Shown: positions 38,951-50,493 of the stretch, one piece after another | Position numbering within the stretch: position 1 is the stretch's first letter | How the letters are laid out: each line of letters begins with the position of its first letter | Source: Hyperoodon ampullatus | Taxonomy: Eukaryota > Chordata > Mammalia > Artiodactyla > Ziphiidae | Assembly (NCBI GenBank): GCA_949752795.1 | Contig: OX457068.1 | Location: forward strand, 63,181,582 to 63,245,581 | Direction of reading: 5' to 3' | Length of the DNA stretch: 64,000 nucleotides | Program-made: the position numbers and the translations under genes | The notes under the pieces: model-generated | Told to the model about the DNA's origin: nothing | Seen by the model: only the letters and a program-made list of their open reading frames with translations | Databases searched by the model: none

Positions 38951-41900
38951 ATGGGAATAGGAACATACATATCGATAATTACCTTAAATGTAAATGGACT
39001 AAATGCTCCCACCAAAAGACACAGATTGGCTGAATGGATACAAAAACAAGACCCATATATATGCTGTCTACAAGAGACCCACTTCAGACCTAGAGACACA
39101 TACAGACTGAAAGTAAGGGGATGGAAAAAGATATTCCATGCAAATGGAAACCAAAAGAAAGCTGGAGTAGCAATTCTCATATCAGACAAAATAGACTTTA
39201 AAATGAAGACTACTAGAAGAGACAAAGAAGGACACTACATAATGATCAAGGGATCGATCCAAGAAGAAGATATAACAATTGTAAATATTTATGCACCAAA
39301 CGTAGGAGCACCTCAATACATAAGGCAAATACTAACAGCCATAAAAGGAGAAATCGACAGTAACACAATCATAGTAGGGGACTTTAACACCCCACTTTCA
39401 CCAATGGACAGATCATCCAAAATGAAAATAAATAAGGAAACACAAGCTTTAAATGATACATTAAACAAGATGGACTTAATTGATATTTATAGGACATTCC
39501 ATCCAAAAACAACAGAATACACATTTTTCTCAAGTGCTCATGGAACATTCTCCAGGATAGATCATATCTTGGGTCACAAATCAAGCCTTGGTAAATTTAA
39601 GAAAATTGAAATTGTATCAAGTATCTTTTCTGACCACAATGCTATGAGACTAGATATCAATTACAGGAAAAGAGCTGTAAAAAATACAAACACATGGAGG
39701 CTAAACAATACACTACTTAATAACGAAGTGATCACTGAAGAAATCAAAGAGGAAATTAAAAAATACCTAGAAACAAATGACAATGGAGACACGACGACCC
39801 AAAACCTATGGGATGCAGCAAAAGCAGTTCTAAGAGGGAAGTTTATAGCAATACAATCCCACCTTAAGAAACAGGAAACATCTCGAATAAACAACCTAAC
39901 CTTGCACCTAAAGCAATTAGAGAAAGAAGAACAAAAACATCCCAAAGTTAGCAGAAGGAAAGAAATCATAAAAATCAGATCAGAAATAAATGAAAAAGAA
40001 ATGAAGGAAACGATAGCAAAGATCCATAAAACTAAAAGCTGGTTCTTTGAGAAGATAAACAAAATTGATAAACCATTAGCCAGACTCATCAAGAAAAAAA
40101 GGGAGAAGACTCAAATCAATAGAATTAGAAATGAAAAAGGAGAAGTAACAACTGACACTGCAGAAATACAAAAGATCATGAGAGATTATTACAAGCAACT
40201 CTATGCCAATAAAATGGACAACCTGGAAGAAATGGACAAATTCTTAGAAATGCACAACCTGCCAAGACTGAATCAGGAAGAAATAGAAAATATGAATAGA
40301 CCAATCACAAGCACTGAAATTGAAACTGTGATAAAAAATCTTCCAACAAACAAAAGCCCAGGACCAGATGGCTTCACAGGCGAATTCTATCAAGCATTTA
40401 GAGAAGAGCTAACACCTATCCTTCTCAAACTCTTCCAAAATATAGCAGAGGGAGGAACACTCCCAAACTCATTCTACGAGGCCACCATCACCCTGATACC
40501 AAAACCAGACAAGGATGTCACAAAGAAAGAAAACTACAGGCCAATATCACTGATGAACATAGATGCAAAAATCCTCACCAAAATACTAGCAAACAGAATC
40601 CAACAGCACATTAAAAGGATCATACACCATGATCAAGTGGGGTTTATTCCAGGAATGCAGGGATTCTTCAATATACGCAAATCAATCAACGTGATACACC
40701 ATATTAACAAATTGAAGGAGAAAAACCATATGATCATCTCAATAGATGCAGAGAAAGCTTTCGACAAAATTCAACACCCATTTATGATAAAAACCCTGCA
40801 GAAAGTAGGCATAGAGGGAACTTTCCTCAACATAATAAAGGCCATATATGACAAACCCACAGCCAGCATCGTGCTCAATGGTGAAAAACTGAAACCATTT
40901 CCACTGAAATCAGGAACAAGACAAGGTTGCCCACTCTCACCACTCTTATTCAACATAGTTTTGGAAGTTTTAGCCACAGCAATCAGAGAAGAAAAGGAAA
41001 TAAAAGGAATCCAAATCGGAAAAGAAGAAGTAAAGCTGTCACTGTTTGCAGATGACATGATACTATACATAGAGAATCCTAAAGATGCTACCAGAAAACT
41101 ACTAGAGCTAATCAATGAATTTGGTAAAGTGGCAGGATACAAAATTAATGCACAGAAATCTGTGGCATTCCTATATACTAATGATGAAAAATCTGAAAGT
41201 GAAATCAAGGAAACACTCCCATTTACCATTGCAACAAAAAGAATAAAATATCTAGGAATAAACCTACCTAAGGAGACAAAAGACCTGTATGCAGAAAATT
41301 ATAAGACACTGATGAAAGAAATTAAAGAGGATACAAATAGATGGAGAGATGTACCATGTTCTTGGATTGGAAGAATCAACATTGTGAAAATGACTCTACT
41401 ACCCAAAGCAATCTACAGATTCAATGCAATCCCTATCAAACTACCACTGGCATTTTTCACAGAACTAGAACAAAAAATTTCACAATTTGTATGGAAACAC
41501 AAAAGACCCCGAATAGCCAAAGCAATCTTGAGAACGAAAAATGGAGCTGGAGGAATCAGGCTCCCTGACTTCAGACTATACTACAAAGCTACAGTAATTT
41601 GGTACTGGCACAAAAACAGAAAGATAGATCAGTGGAACAGGATAGAAAGCCCAGAGATAAACCCACGGACATATGGTCACCTTATCTTTGATAAAGGAGG
41701 CAGGAATGTACAGTGGAGAAAGGACAGTCTCTTCAATAAGTGGTGCTGGGAAAACTGGATAGGGACATGTAAAAGTATGAGATTAGATCACTCCCTAACA
41801 CCATACACAAAAATAAGCTCAAAATGGATTAAAGACCTAAATGTAAGGCCAGAAACTATCAAACTCTTAGAGGAAAACATAGGCATAACACTCTATGACA

Positions 41901-42760
41901 TAAATCACAGCAAGATCCTTTTTGACCCACCTCCTAGAGAAATGGAAATAAAGACAAAAATAAACACATGGGACCTAATGAAACTTAAAAGCTTTTGCAC
42001 AGCAAAGGAAACCATAAACAAGACCAAAAGACAACCCTCAGAATGGGAGAAAATATTTGCAAATGGAGCAACTGACAAAGGATTAATCTCCAAAATTTAT
42101 AAGCTGCTCATGCAGCTCAATAACAAAAAAACAAACAACCCAATCCAAAAATGGGCAGAAGACCTAAATAGACATTTCTCCACAGAAGATATACAGACTG
42201 CCAACAAACACATGAAAGGATGCTCAACATCTTTACTCATTAGAGAAATGCAAATCAAAACTACAATGAGATATCATCTTACACCAGTCAGAATGGCCAT
42301 CATCAAAAAATCTAGAAACAATAAATGCTGGAGAGGGTGTGGAAAAAAGGGAACCCTCTTGCACTGCTGGTGGGAATGTGAATTGGTACAGCCACTATGG
42401 AGAACGGTATGGAGGTTCCTTAAAAAACTACAAATAGAACTACCATATGACCCAGCAATCCCACTACTGGGCATATACCCTGAGAAAACCATAATTCAAA
42501 AAGAGACATGTACCAAAATGTTCATAGCAGCCCTATTTACAATAGCCCGGAGATGGAAACAACCTAAGTGTCCATCATCGGATGAATGGATAAAGAAGAT
42601 GTGGCACATATATACAATGGAATATTACTCAGCCATAAAAAGAAACGAAACTGAGCTATTTGTAATGAGGTGGATAGACCTAGAGTCTGTCATACAGAGT
42701 GAAGTAAGTCAGAAAGAGAAAGACAAATACCGTATGCTAACACATATATATGGAATTTAA
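38951..42760 (+). CDS. L1 ORF2 protein (endonuclease and reverse transcriptase), intact
   Basis: The frame encodes 1269 residues (human ORF2p has 1275). ORF2p nicks target DNA and reverse-transcribes L1 RNA at the nick. The N-terminal endonuclease keeps Asn13 (TLNVNGLN), Glu42 (LQETHF), the NIYAP motif, [13 protein letters not shown] and SDHN. The reverse transcriptase shows [32 protein letters not shown], the first catalytic Asp at residue 599 (SIDAEKAFD), [14 protein letters not shown], and FADD with Asp701/Asp702. Near the C-terminus a Cys/His motif appears ([18 protein letters not shown]). The frame ends [14 protein letters not shown]. All catalytic residues I can place are present. It starts 58 bp after ORF1, as usual for L1, where ORF2 is translated by an unconventional reinitiation. 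Confidence 0.95.
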   Translation: MGIGTYISIITLNVNGLNAPTKRHRLAEWIQKQDPYICCLQETHFRPRDTYRLKVRGWKKIFHANGNQKKAGVAILISDKIDFKMKTTRRDKEGHYIMIKGSIQEEDITIVNIYAPNVGAPQYIRQILTAIKGEIDSNTIIVGDFNTPLSPMDRSSKMKINKETQALNDTLNKMDLIDIYRTFHPKTTEYTFFSSAHGTFSRIDHILGHKSSLGKFKKIEIVSSIFSDHNAMRLDINYRKRAVKNTNTWRLNNTLLNNEVITEEIKEEIKKYLETNDNGDTTTQNLWDAAKAVLRGKFIAIQSHLKKQETSRINNLTLHLKQLEKEEQKHPKVSRRKEIIKIRSEINEKEMKETIAKIHKTKSWFFEKINKIDKPLARLIKKKREKTQINRIRNEKGEVTTDTAEIQKIMRDYYKQLYANKMDNLEEMDKFLEMHNLPRLNQEEIENMNRPITSTEIETVIKNLPTNKSPGPDGFTGEFYQAFREELTPILLKLFQNIAEGGTLPNSFYEATITLIPKPDKDVTKKENYRPISLMNIDAKILTKILANRIQQHIKRIIHHDQVGFIPGMQGFFNIRKSINVIHHINKLKEKNHMIISIDAEKAFDKIQHPFMIKTLQKVGIEGTFLNIIKAIYDKPTASIVLNGEKLKPFPLKSGTRQGCPLSPLLFNIVLEVLATAIREEKEIKGIQIGKEEVKLSLFADDMILYIENPKDATRKLLELINEFGKVAGYKINAQKSVAFLYTNDEKSESEIKETLPFTIATKRIKYLGINLPKETKDLYAENYKTLMKEIKEDTNRWRDVPCSWIGRINIVKMTLLPKAIYRFNAIPIKLPLAFFTELEQKISQFVWKHKRPRIAKAILRTKNGAGGIRLPDFRLYYKATVIWYWHKNRKIDQWNRIESPEINPRTYGHLIFDKGGRNVQWRKDSLFNKWCWENWIGTCKSMRLDHSLTPYTKISSKWIKDLNVRPETIKLLEENIGITLYDINHSKILFDPPPREMEIKTKINTWDLMKLKSFCTAKETINKTKRQPSEWEKIFANGATDKGLISKIYKLLMQLNNKKTNNPIQKWAEDLNRHFSTEDIQTANKHMKGCSTSLLIREMQIKTTMRYHLTPVRMAIIKKSRNNKCWRGCGKKGTLLHCWWECELVQPLWRTVWRFLKKLQIELPYDPAIPLLGIYPEKTIIQKETCTKMFIAALFTIARRWKQPKCPSSDEWIKKMWHIYTMEYYSAIKRNETELFVMRWIDLESVIQSEVSQKEKDKYRMLTHIYGI

Positions 42761-43101
42761 AAAAAAAAAATGTCATGAAGAACCTAGGGGTAAAAGGGGA
42801 ATAAAGACACAGACCTACTTGAGAATGGACTTGAGGATATGGGGAAGGGGAAGGGGAAGCTGTGACAAAGGGAAAGAGAGGCATGGACATATATACACTA
42901 CCAAACGTAAGGTAGATAGATAGTGGGAAGCAGCCGCAGAGCACAGGGAGATCAGCTCGGTGCTTTGTGACCGCCTGGAGGGGTGGGATGGGGAGGGTGG
43001 GAGGGAGGGAGATGCCTGAGGGAGGGGATGTGGGAACAGATGTATATGTATGACTGATTCACTTTGTTATAAAGCAGAAACTAATAAAAAAAAAAAAAAA
43101 A

Positions 43102-43651
43102 GAGACATGTACCAAAATGTTCATAGCAGCCCTATTTACAATAGCCCGGAGATGGAAACAACCTAAGTGTCCATCATCGGATGAATGGGTAAAGAAGATG
43201 TGGCACATATATACAATGGAATATTACTCAGCCATAAAAAGAAATGAAATTGAGCTATTTGTAATGAGGTGGATGGACCTAGAGTCTGTCATACAGAGTG
43301 AAGTAAGTCAGAAAGAGAAAGACAAATACTGTATGCTGACACATATATATGGAATTTAAGAAAAAAAAATGTCATGAAGAACATAGGGGTAAGACAGAAA
43401 TAAAGACACAGACCTACTTGAGAATGGACTTGAGGATATGGGGAGGGGGAAGGGTAAGCTGTGACAAAGCGAAAGAGAGGCACGGACATATATACACTAC
43501 CAAACGTAAGGTAGATAGATAGTGGGAAGCAGCCACAGAGCACAGGGAGATCAGCTGGGTGCTTTGTGACTGCCTGGAGGGGTGGGATGGGGAGGGTGGG
43601 AGGGAGGGAGATGCATGAGGGAAGGGATGTGGGAACAGAAAAAAAAAAAAA
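43102..43651 (+). mobile_element. Second partial L1 3' end joined to the young L1
   Basis: This part repeats 42503 to about 43039 (last third of the ORF2 C-terminal domain and most of the 3' UTR). By eye the two copies differ at roughly 15-20 positions in about 540 bp, so they are not an exact duplication. The left junction falls in the A-run of the first copy, and the source L1 itself has five A residues at this point (AAAAAGAGACATG). The right end stops at GGGAACAG plus an A-run, about 45 bp short of the usual L1 end. Confidence 0.9.
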
Positions 43652-43664
43652 AAGAACCCAACCC

Positions 43665-43740
43665 ACTTTGTTGGGTTGTTGTGAAGATTAAACCGATCCA
43701 CATGGGTAAAGTGCTCAGCGTGGTGCCTGATGCATTAAAT
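43665..43740 (+). repeat. MIR SINE, right part (after the young L1)
   Basis: The stretch GGGTTGTTGTGAAGATTAAA, then GTGCTCAGCGTGGTGCCTGA, continues the MIR interrupted at 37423. Confidence 0.9.
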
Positions 43741-45275
43741 CCATGATTCTACTGAACAGCATCGTGACCTGAAGTGGGGACTTGTCTTGGGAACTGCTGA
43801 AGTCCTTGTCTCTCCTGCTTGTGACCTTGTTGAAATCACGTCATTTCTCGGAGCCTCAGTCCTTAACCTGAGACTAATCACACCTGCCTTGACTGTTCTC
43901 GGGGGTCTTGAAGATTCAAAGTGAGAATGGAAGTGAAAAGGCTTTGAGAAGGGTAAAAAGAAGAGGGAAGCTGTGAAGGATCATATAGTCACACGAAGGC
44001 AGGCAGAACCCATGAACAGAAGTGGACGGGATGGCGGCTAAGAGAGGTTTTCGAGTGCTCTCACCAGCATTCGTGTTGGCTGGGACAAGTCACCCCAAAG
44101 CTGAGAGTATTTGTTATGGGTGCTGCCCGCACATCTAGCCTCGATGCCCCTGGCCCCACCAGACAGAGCTTGGAGCACATGTGCTGAGAAAAGGCAGCAA
44201 CACCTCACTTGTTCTAGGTCCTTCTTTCCACCCCACAATACCCACCTCCACCCCAGAAGGTGCCCAGGACGCCACGCCGGGAAAGGGGCCTCGGCAGGGT
44301 CACAGCCTCATAGTACCATAGCAGCAACCACCTCCTCTGAGCCTGGGAGCTGGGTTAGGAGTCAAGACAAATAAAGGAGCCCCCCCACCCCCTGCACAGA
44401 GGTCAGGATGGCTGAGGCCACAAGTCCAACAGAATCGGATATAATCAAGGAACTCCCAGCAGACAGGAATTAAGGAGGGCAAACAAGCCCATGGCAGGCA
44501 CAGATCAAGCATTCGATACTTATCTGGTGAATGAATGGGGGAGTCTGGTGCTTACAGGGAGTAGTGAGACAGTTTAGAGGAAGCGCTGAGAATTTAAATG
44601 CCTTCAGGGACCAGGCAGGCAGCATTGAGGAGTAAAACAGACCTATGAGTGATAAAGTCCGCTGCCTATGGGCATTCACAGTCAATCATATTTTTTTTTA
44701 ACTGTAAAAGTAAAACAACACCAACAAAAACAACAAAGCAAAAAAATAGTTCTCTGCAAGCCAACACTGGCTCCTGGGTCCCCAGTTCACCCCTTCTCTG
44801 GTTTACCTGACAAGAAGGTAGAGCATTTCTAAGCAGCTCCCATACACCCCAGAGGAAGGTAAGACTGGAAGGACTGGGCCCTGGGTCCAAAGCACCAACT
44901 GCCCTCCCCATATGGGCCAGGGCCATCGCCTTGCAAAGCCCCAGGCCCTCACCTCCATCGGCCGCAGTGGGCAGCGGCCCCCCACCCCTGCTCGGCACCT
45001 ACTGAGTGACCAGGTCTCTTCCCACAGGCCTCTGCACAGCCTGATGCAGGCCACACCTCAGAGACCAGGCGGGAACATGGCTTCTGGGACGTGTAGGACC
45101 TGGAGAGTGTGGGCACTTCGGTTCTAGTCTATTCTGTGCCGATAAGACTCTGTGACCCTCAGTACAGTGGAGGCCCCAGTGTACCCCAAGGGGATGTAGG
45201 ATAGACCCAACAGGATAATCCACGAGAAAGGGGTTGGGTTGGAACCTAAAGTTCCTCCCTCAAAACCAGGGACAG

Positions 45276-45484
45276 GGCTTCCCTGGTGGCGCAGTGGTTG
45301 AGAGTCCGCCTGCCGATGGAGGGGACACGGGTTCGTGGCCTGGTCTGGGAAGATCCCACATGCCGCGGAGCGGCTGGGCCCGTGAGCCATGGCCGCTGGG
45401 CCTGCGCGTCCGGAGCCTGTGCTCCGCAACGGGAGAGGCCATGGCAGTGAGAGGCCCGCGTACCGCAAAAAAAAAAGAAAAAAA
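45276..45484 (+). repeat. CHR SINE close to LOXHD1 exon 1
   Basis: A full CHR SINE from GGCTTCCCTGGTGGCGCAG to an A-rich tail. CAGGGACAG occurs at 45267-45275 and 45485-45493. The SINE is antisense to LOXHD1 and ends 71 bp from the exon 1 boundary (45556). On the gene's sense strand it therefore presents a T-rich tract soon after the donor. Confidence 0.93.
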
Positions 45485-45555
45485 CAGGGACAGGATGGTA
45501 TGGGCCACACTGCCCCTGCCTGTGCCCCCTCCCCGCAGGCCAGGACCCCGCACAC

Positions 45556-45685
45556 CTTTGGCCTTGTAGTACTCGTGCTGCAGCTCCTCGTCATCATCTT
45601 CTGAGGCGTAGCTCAGCAGCTCCTGCTCATACAGGCCTAGAAAGTCGATGTCCTCCTTTCTCCTCTTTCTCTTCTGGGGCATCAT
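45556..45685 (-). CDS. LOXHD1: LOXHD1 coding exon 1 (start codon, N-terminus)
   Basis: This exon encodes the first 43 residues plus one base of codon 44 of lipoxygenase homology domain protein 1, which acts in the stereocilia of inner-ear hair cells. Two ATGs stand in tandem (MMPQ); the first, at 45685, has A at -3. The peptide has a basic cluster (KRKRRK), then an IDFLGLYE stretch and an acidic run (SEDDDEE), and ends HEYYKAK. This closely matches the mammalian LOXHD1 N-terminus as I remember it. The donor is G|GTGTGC at 45556/45555. The split codon (G + TG) joins exon 2 as Val44. I saw no clear TATA box or CpG-rich promoter upstream, so the transcription start is not defined. The exon frame stays open for about 98 codons past the donor into a CHR SINE; I take that as chance. 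A few residues (for example G, Q and S in LGLYEQELLS) differ from the human protein as I recall it. Confidence 0.95.
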
Positions 45686-46849
45686 TTTGCCGGCTGTCCC
45701 TTCCCGCCACTCACTGGCTCACGGTGCCCACCCCTTTGCACCTCCTTGGACCCGCGGCCCTCTCACCTGGAGCTCCCGTGCACAGGCCTGGGGGAGCCAG
45801 AGCCCACACATGCCCACAGAGCTGTCTGGTCCCCCCTCCTCGCTGGCCCCTGAGCAGAACCTCGGTGCTTTATCTCTGCCCTTCCTGTCTCTGGCCCCCT
45901 CCGCTGCACCTGCCGTGGGGTTCTCTTTGGGTCTCATGACTTATTCATGGGGACTGAGGACAGGTTATCCTCCTTACTCCTCCCTTCCCCACCCGCCCCA
46001 CTCCCCCTTTCATGGAGAATCAGGTGACATCAAGCCCTTGGCATCTGTGTCCTACCTGGCCTCACAGCAGAGCCCCCGCAGGGGCAGGTGGGGCATCTCC
46101 CATAAAGATACCCCAGCCTCACAGCCCCAAGGGCCGTGAAAGATGCCCCCAGGGCCTGAGGTCTTTCTGAGGAGGACAGGGCCCCAAACCAGCCGGGCCC
46201 CCAGGACTCAGAGGACTCCATTTCTCTCTATTATTCATGACCGCTGCTCATCTTACGGGGCAGGCAATATTCTTACTGAATCCTTCTTGATCTCTGTGTT
46301 TCCATCTCCTCAAGACTGCCGGCTCTGGAAGTGGCCATTCAGCCAGGAGAGACCTGCTGCTCTGATGAGCACTCAGACCACCCACAAAGTGCTTTGTGAG
46401 TCATGGGTTCCTGCTGTTGCAGCCAGAACCAAGGGCACTGGGAAAGCCCATCGAGTCCTAGGTGACCCCCACAGTGCCCCGACAGGCCGGCAAGATTAAC
46501 CAGCATCTGTTCTAACAAGAGCCCTCCATTTACCCATATTGCCCTCTGCGCTTGCAAGGAGATAATAGAAACCCTGAGAGCTCACCTGGATGCCCACCCC
46601 ACTCAGCCCTTACCTTCCCTGCATCCCCACATGGGGATTCTGAGTCAGAGAGAGAGAACCAGAGGCCCCTCTCTACCCCTGATCAGCAAGAAAGTTTCCC
46701 TTAGGGCCACTGGACTCCTCTTCCTTGCTTATTTTATTAAGATTTCTTACAACCCGAATTTAAGATTTCTATGTAAATCCTGAAAGCTAGAAATTTTCAA
46801 TTCACTTGGAACTCTCATTCCTCTGTCCTGGTGGCGTGAGGTCATCAGA
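45686..46849. other. Sequence upstream of the LOXHD1 start codon
   Basis: This should contain the LOXHD1 5' UTR and promoter, but I see no CpG-rich block or convincing TATA box. A GATAAAG motif on the minus strand near 45870 is the only weak candidate. No repeat family recognised. Confidence 0.4.
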
Positions 46850-47020
46850 CAAAACTGGTCTGCCCACCACCTCCTGGCTGTGCAGCCTGGGCAAGCCTGT
46901 CTCCCCACCTATAAAAGGGGGAGAATGACTCATTAAAGCATATTGAGCACTTGGAGAAAATACTCAGTAAGCAGAAGCCTCTGGAAGACAGTAGAAGCTT
47001 AATAAATGTTCATGACTGAG
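46850..47020 (+). repeat. MIR SINE, forward
   Basis: The stretch GGGCAAGCCTGTCTCCCCAC, then AAAAGGGGGAGAATGACTCA, and the tail AAGCTTAATAAATGTTCATG, is a diverged MIR. Confidence 0.6.
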
Positions 47021-47254
47021 GATTTCTCTCTTTCTTATTTTGTATGGCGGGGGCGGGGGTGGTGGGTTGTGTGTGATGCTTCGTTATCATCTCAGATTGT
47101 CCCAGAAGCCCTCCTTTGGGTCCCGTAGGCAAGGACCAACCGCCGGTGTCCTCCTTCCTCTGTGGGTCCTGACCCACACTAACACATCAGAGATACTAGT
47201 GAACAGATGAAAAATCCAGTTTCCTGGGAGGACTGTCTTGTAAGGCCCTGCTTA

Positions 47255-47420
47255 CTTGTTACCCATCTCCTGCCTCTCCCAGCCTTGAGCTCTGTGAGGG
47301 CAGGGCTGGTGCCTCCTTGCTCACTGTTGGGTTCCCAGTACCTATAAGATGCCTGGCACACTGTGGCCTTCAGGACCCCTTTGTTCAGTGAATGAATGGA
47401 TGCACGAATGAACAAATTGC
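47255..47420 (+). repeat. L2 3' end
   Basis: The stretch CTTGAGCTCTGTGAGGGCAG, then GTTCCCAGTACCTATAAGAT, then GTGAATGAATGGATG is the L2 3' end signature. Confidence 0.7.
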
Positions 47421-48189
47421 AGCAGAGCTCTAAAGTACTACAAGGAAAACAGAATGGGCTGAAAAGCAAACACACTTTACAAGATAGATTGGTAAAGTGT
47501 TCCAGAACCAATATCGTTCTGAGCACATTTGGCCTGGAGAAGAGGACATTTCAAGGGTCTAAAAATGTGAATGATTGTCTAGACCAAGGCTGAAAGGGCA
47601 ATCTTACACCCGCAGGTGGTGATTACGGAAAGGCAGGTTTCAGCTCAATCCAGGAAGAAGGATGGGAGCATTGCCTGGGGTGATAGTGTCACAAGAGATA
47701 TGAGGGCTGGATAGCATTGCTTGTCTGCCTACAGCAGGGGGCGCTCCAGGGGCTTTTGTGGATTTGGACCTGGCAGACTCTCCATCAGGTAGCTGGGACA
47801 TTCTATGACACTGAGTGGCAGGTGCAGGTGGACATTGAGGAACCATGACAGGCCACCCAGCTAGTGGCCACCGTGATGCGCCAGCTCTAGGCTCTGCTGC
47901 AGAACCTAGATCAGACAGAGGGGGCTCTGTCCCAAGACCACCGGGGACTGAGGAGGGCAGGAGGGCCTCTGCCCTCCATGCCTGGCCCCCCAGCCTGAGG
48001 TGGGGTGCAGAGAGGAGGAGGGAGCTGGTCTGCAACAGCCACAAGGCTTTCACGGTTCCTCTCTGTCATCTCTGTGCCTCACAATTTCTCTGCCCAGAGC
48101 TGAGCCCACCCACAGTGCCCTTAGCCCCAAGCCGCAGCGCCCAGGACCCCCTGGCACCACCTCCCCTTCTCTGTTCTCAGTCTCCTACC
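47421..48189. other. Unique flank
   Basis: I see no recognisable feature. Confidence 0.5.
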
Positions 48190-48400
48190 CTCTGAGATGC
48201 TGTCAAGGTCAATTTTTCCTAAGGTGGGATTCCAGGACTCTGGATTCGACTCTGCGGAAGAACTCATCAAAATGACAATTTCTGATCCCTTACCCCCAAC
48301 CACTGAATCAAAATCTCTGAGGGGGACACTTGGAATCTACATTTTCAACAACCCCCCCTCTCCTCCCAGGGGTTTTTCTATGTACTGAAATTTGGAGCCA
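48190..48400. repeat. MER5A-like relic
   Basis: The stretch ACTGAATCAAAATCTCTGAG, then GGAATCTACATTTTCAACAA, resembles the MER5A hAT family. Confidence 0.5.
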
Positions 48401-48459
48401 CCGTGACCTATATGTCCCAGGTGAACTCACTAACTTGATCGGCTCACCTGGGCTATGGG

Positions 48460-48625
48460 GGAGGATTAACAAGCTTCCATCCCGGGGCGCACAGCCCCAG
48501 CTGCACATCAGAGCCACCTGGAGAGTTTTTAAATGGTGATGCCCGGGTTGTCCCAGAGATCTTGATTGACTCAGTCTGGGGCAGCCTGGGCAGGGGGAGT
48601 TTTCAAAGCTCCTGAGTGATGCAGG
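48460..48625 (+). repeat. MER5A-like relic
   Basis: The stretch TGCACATCAGAGCCACCTGG, then AGAGTTTTTAAATGGTGATG, then AGTCTGGGGCAGCCTGGGCA follows MER5A order. Confidence 0.65.
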
Positions 48626-49109
48626 ACATCCAAGCAGCAGTCAGCACTCACATCCCTCCCCAGAGCCTGGGGCAGCTTTGTGTTTTGGAGCCACCCAAGT
48701 CCCTAACAGGGGAAGGTATTTCTGGCCCTAAACGTCATCACTCAGAAAAGATCAACTTTACCTCCGCCTCTGTTCTGCTGAGGGATTGTGTAGGGTCCCC
48801 TCAAAGACTGAATGAGAAATAGGAGTGGAGTTTAAGTGTGGATGACGCACGCCCCCTGCTGGCACCATATGGTTTGACCTCCGTTGTTAATTGTGCACTC
48901 GGTTCTTCAGGATGGAGACCTTAAAAGATTACTGGGAAATCACTAGGGAAATATCATTTTTCATGAGGATCCATTCAGAGAAAAAAATGAAATAAAGTGT
49001 TCATTTTACATGAGGACCCATTCAGAGAAAAAATAATTTAAACTTTTATTGGAATTTTTTCAAAAAACTGAAATCAAAATACTTTTAGAGAATCCCATGG
49101 CCTTAGAAC

Positions 49110-49600
49110 ACCATGATTAAGAGAGCAGAGTCTGAAACAATACCAAGTGTTGATGGGGACGTGGAGCAACTAGAACTCTCACACCGCTGGTGGCAGTGTA
49201 AAATGGTACCACCACTTTGCAAAAGAGTTTGGCACTTTCTTATAAAGACCCTTCCCACACAACCCATAATTTCCACTCCTGGGTATCTACCTAAGAGAAG
49301 TGAAAATATATGTCCACACAAAAGCTGCATTTGAATGTTCATAGAAGCTTTATTCATAATAGCCACAAACTAGAAACAACTCAGATGCCCATTGACTGGC
49401 CAAGACTATTCAGCCATAAAAAAAAGGAAGAAGTGGTGATACTTGCCAAAACATGGATGAGTCTCGAGAGCATTATTCGTAGAGAAAGAAACCAGTCAGA
49501 ATAAACTACATGCTGTCTGATCACATGTATTTGACATTCTAGAAGTGGTGAAACTAGCCTAGTGGTTGTAGGGGCTAGGCACGTGGGGAGGGGATTGACT
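49110..49600 (+). repeat. Old L1 3' fragment
   Basis: The order AGTGTTGATGGGGACGTGG, then CCGCTGGTGGCAGTGTAAAA, then CACTCCTGGGTATCTACCTA and ATAATAGCCACAAACTAGAA follows L1 3' sequence. Confidence 0.75.
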
Positions 49601-50059
49601 GGAAGGGAGCATGAGAGGGCAGTGCTGGGCCTCAGGCTCTGCCCTGTCTCCCACTGGCCTGCGTCATCTGCTGTTTTCCACTATGAAAGCTTATCTGGGC
49701 CAGGCCCCTGGTGCAGTCCTGTCTGCTGACCCAATCCCCATCCCAGGCTCTTTGGTGTGAGGACCCTATACATGTTTGACTTGGGAAAAGGTGCTCAGGG
49801 CATGATTTGCAGACCTACCTTCCATCCCAAGCAGAGCAATGTCTGTGTCAGACACCTTGTCCAACCTAGGATTACCATGAGGCCCTGAACATGGACGTAT
49901 ACTTCTGCACACTGATAAAGCTGACACAAAGTGCAGACAGGATAATTATTGGGACCCCAAACTTCTGGTTAAAGGAGGGGCCTGTTTATCCCATTGACCA
50001 CTGGCACGTGTGCACAAATGCATGCTTGCACACACATGCTCTCTCACACACACAAAACG

Positions 50060-50265
50060 ATCTCATTGCCCCTGTCTCCTTCCCCTTTAACTACATCCCC
50101 CTGCTGCTGAATCAATTCTCCTAAAGCTTGCCTTTGGTCGTGTCACTCTCCAGTTCAAAAACCTTCAGTTACTCCTCAGTACAGCCAAATTTTATCAGCC
50201 AGGATTCTGGGTTGCAAGCAACAGAAACTAACATTGGCTAGTTTAAGTAGAAAAATTATTTATTT
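50060..50265 (+). repeat. L2-like relic followed by an unclassified repeat
   Basis: The part to about 50180 (GTGTCACTCTCCAGTTCAAA, then ACCTTCAGTTACTCC) looks like L2. The part 50195-50265 (GGTTGCAAGCAACAGAAACT) resembles a common mammalian repeat I cannot name. Confidence 0.45.
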
Positions 50266-50281
50266 AAAAGTTAATGGGGGG

Positions 50282-50493
50282 GGCTTCCCTGGTGGCGCAG
50301 TGGTTGAGAGTCCGCCTGCCGATGCAGGGGACACGGGTTCGTGCCCCGGACCGGGAAGATCCCACATGCCGCGGAGCGGCTGGGCCCGTGAGCCATGGCA
50401 GCTGAGCCTGCGCATCCGGAGCCTGTGCTCCGCAGCGGGAGAGGCCACAACAGTGAGAGGCCCACGTACCGAAAAAAAAAAAAAAAAAAAAAA
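50282..50493 (+). repeat. Young CHR SINE with exact 16-bp target-site duplication
   Basis: A complete CHR SINE with an uninterrupted A-run (50472-50497, the last four bases counted in the duplication). AAAAGTTAATGGGGGG occurs at 50266-50281 and 50494-50509. The pure tail and exact duplication suggest a recent insertion. Confidence 0.95.

Larger units (their letters stand above)
37424..43651 (+). mobile_element. Young L1 retrotransposon with both ORFs open and a double 3' end
   Basis: A LINE-1 of 6228 bp inserted into a MIR in LOXHD1 intron 1, antisense to the gene. The 13-bp direct repeat AAGAACCCAACCC flanks the whole unit (37411-37423 and 43652-43664). The order is a 551-bp 5' region (37424-37974), ORF1, a 58-bp spacer, ORF2, a 3' UTR ending in an A-run (43086-43101), a second partial copy of the ORF2 end plus 3' UTR (43102 to about 43638), and a final A-run. 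Both ORFs lack stops or frameshifts, and key catalytic motifs are present. The 5' region may be complete or may have lost its first part; I do not know the full cetartiodactyl 5' UTR length. Whether the copy can move is not shown by sequence alone. Confidence 0.95.
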
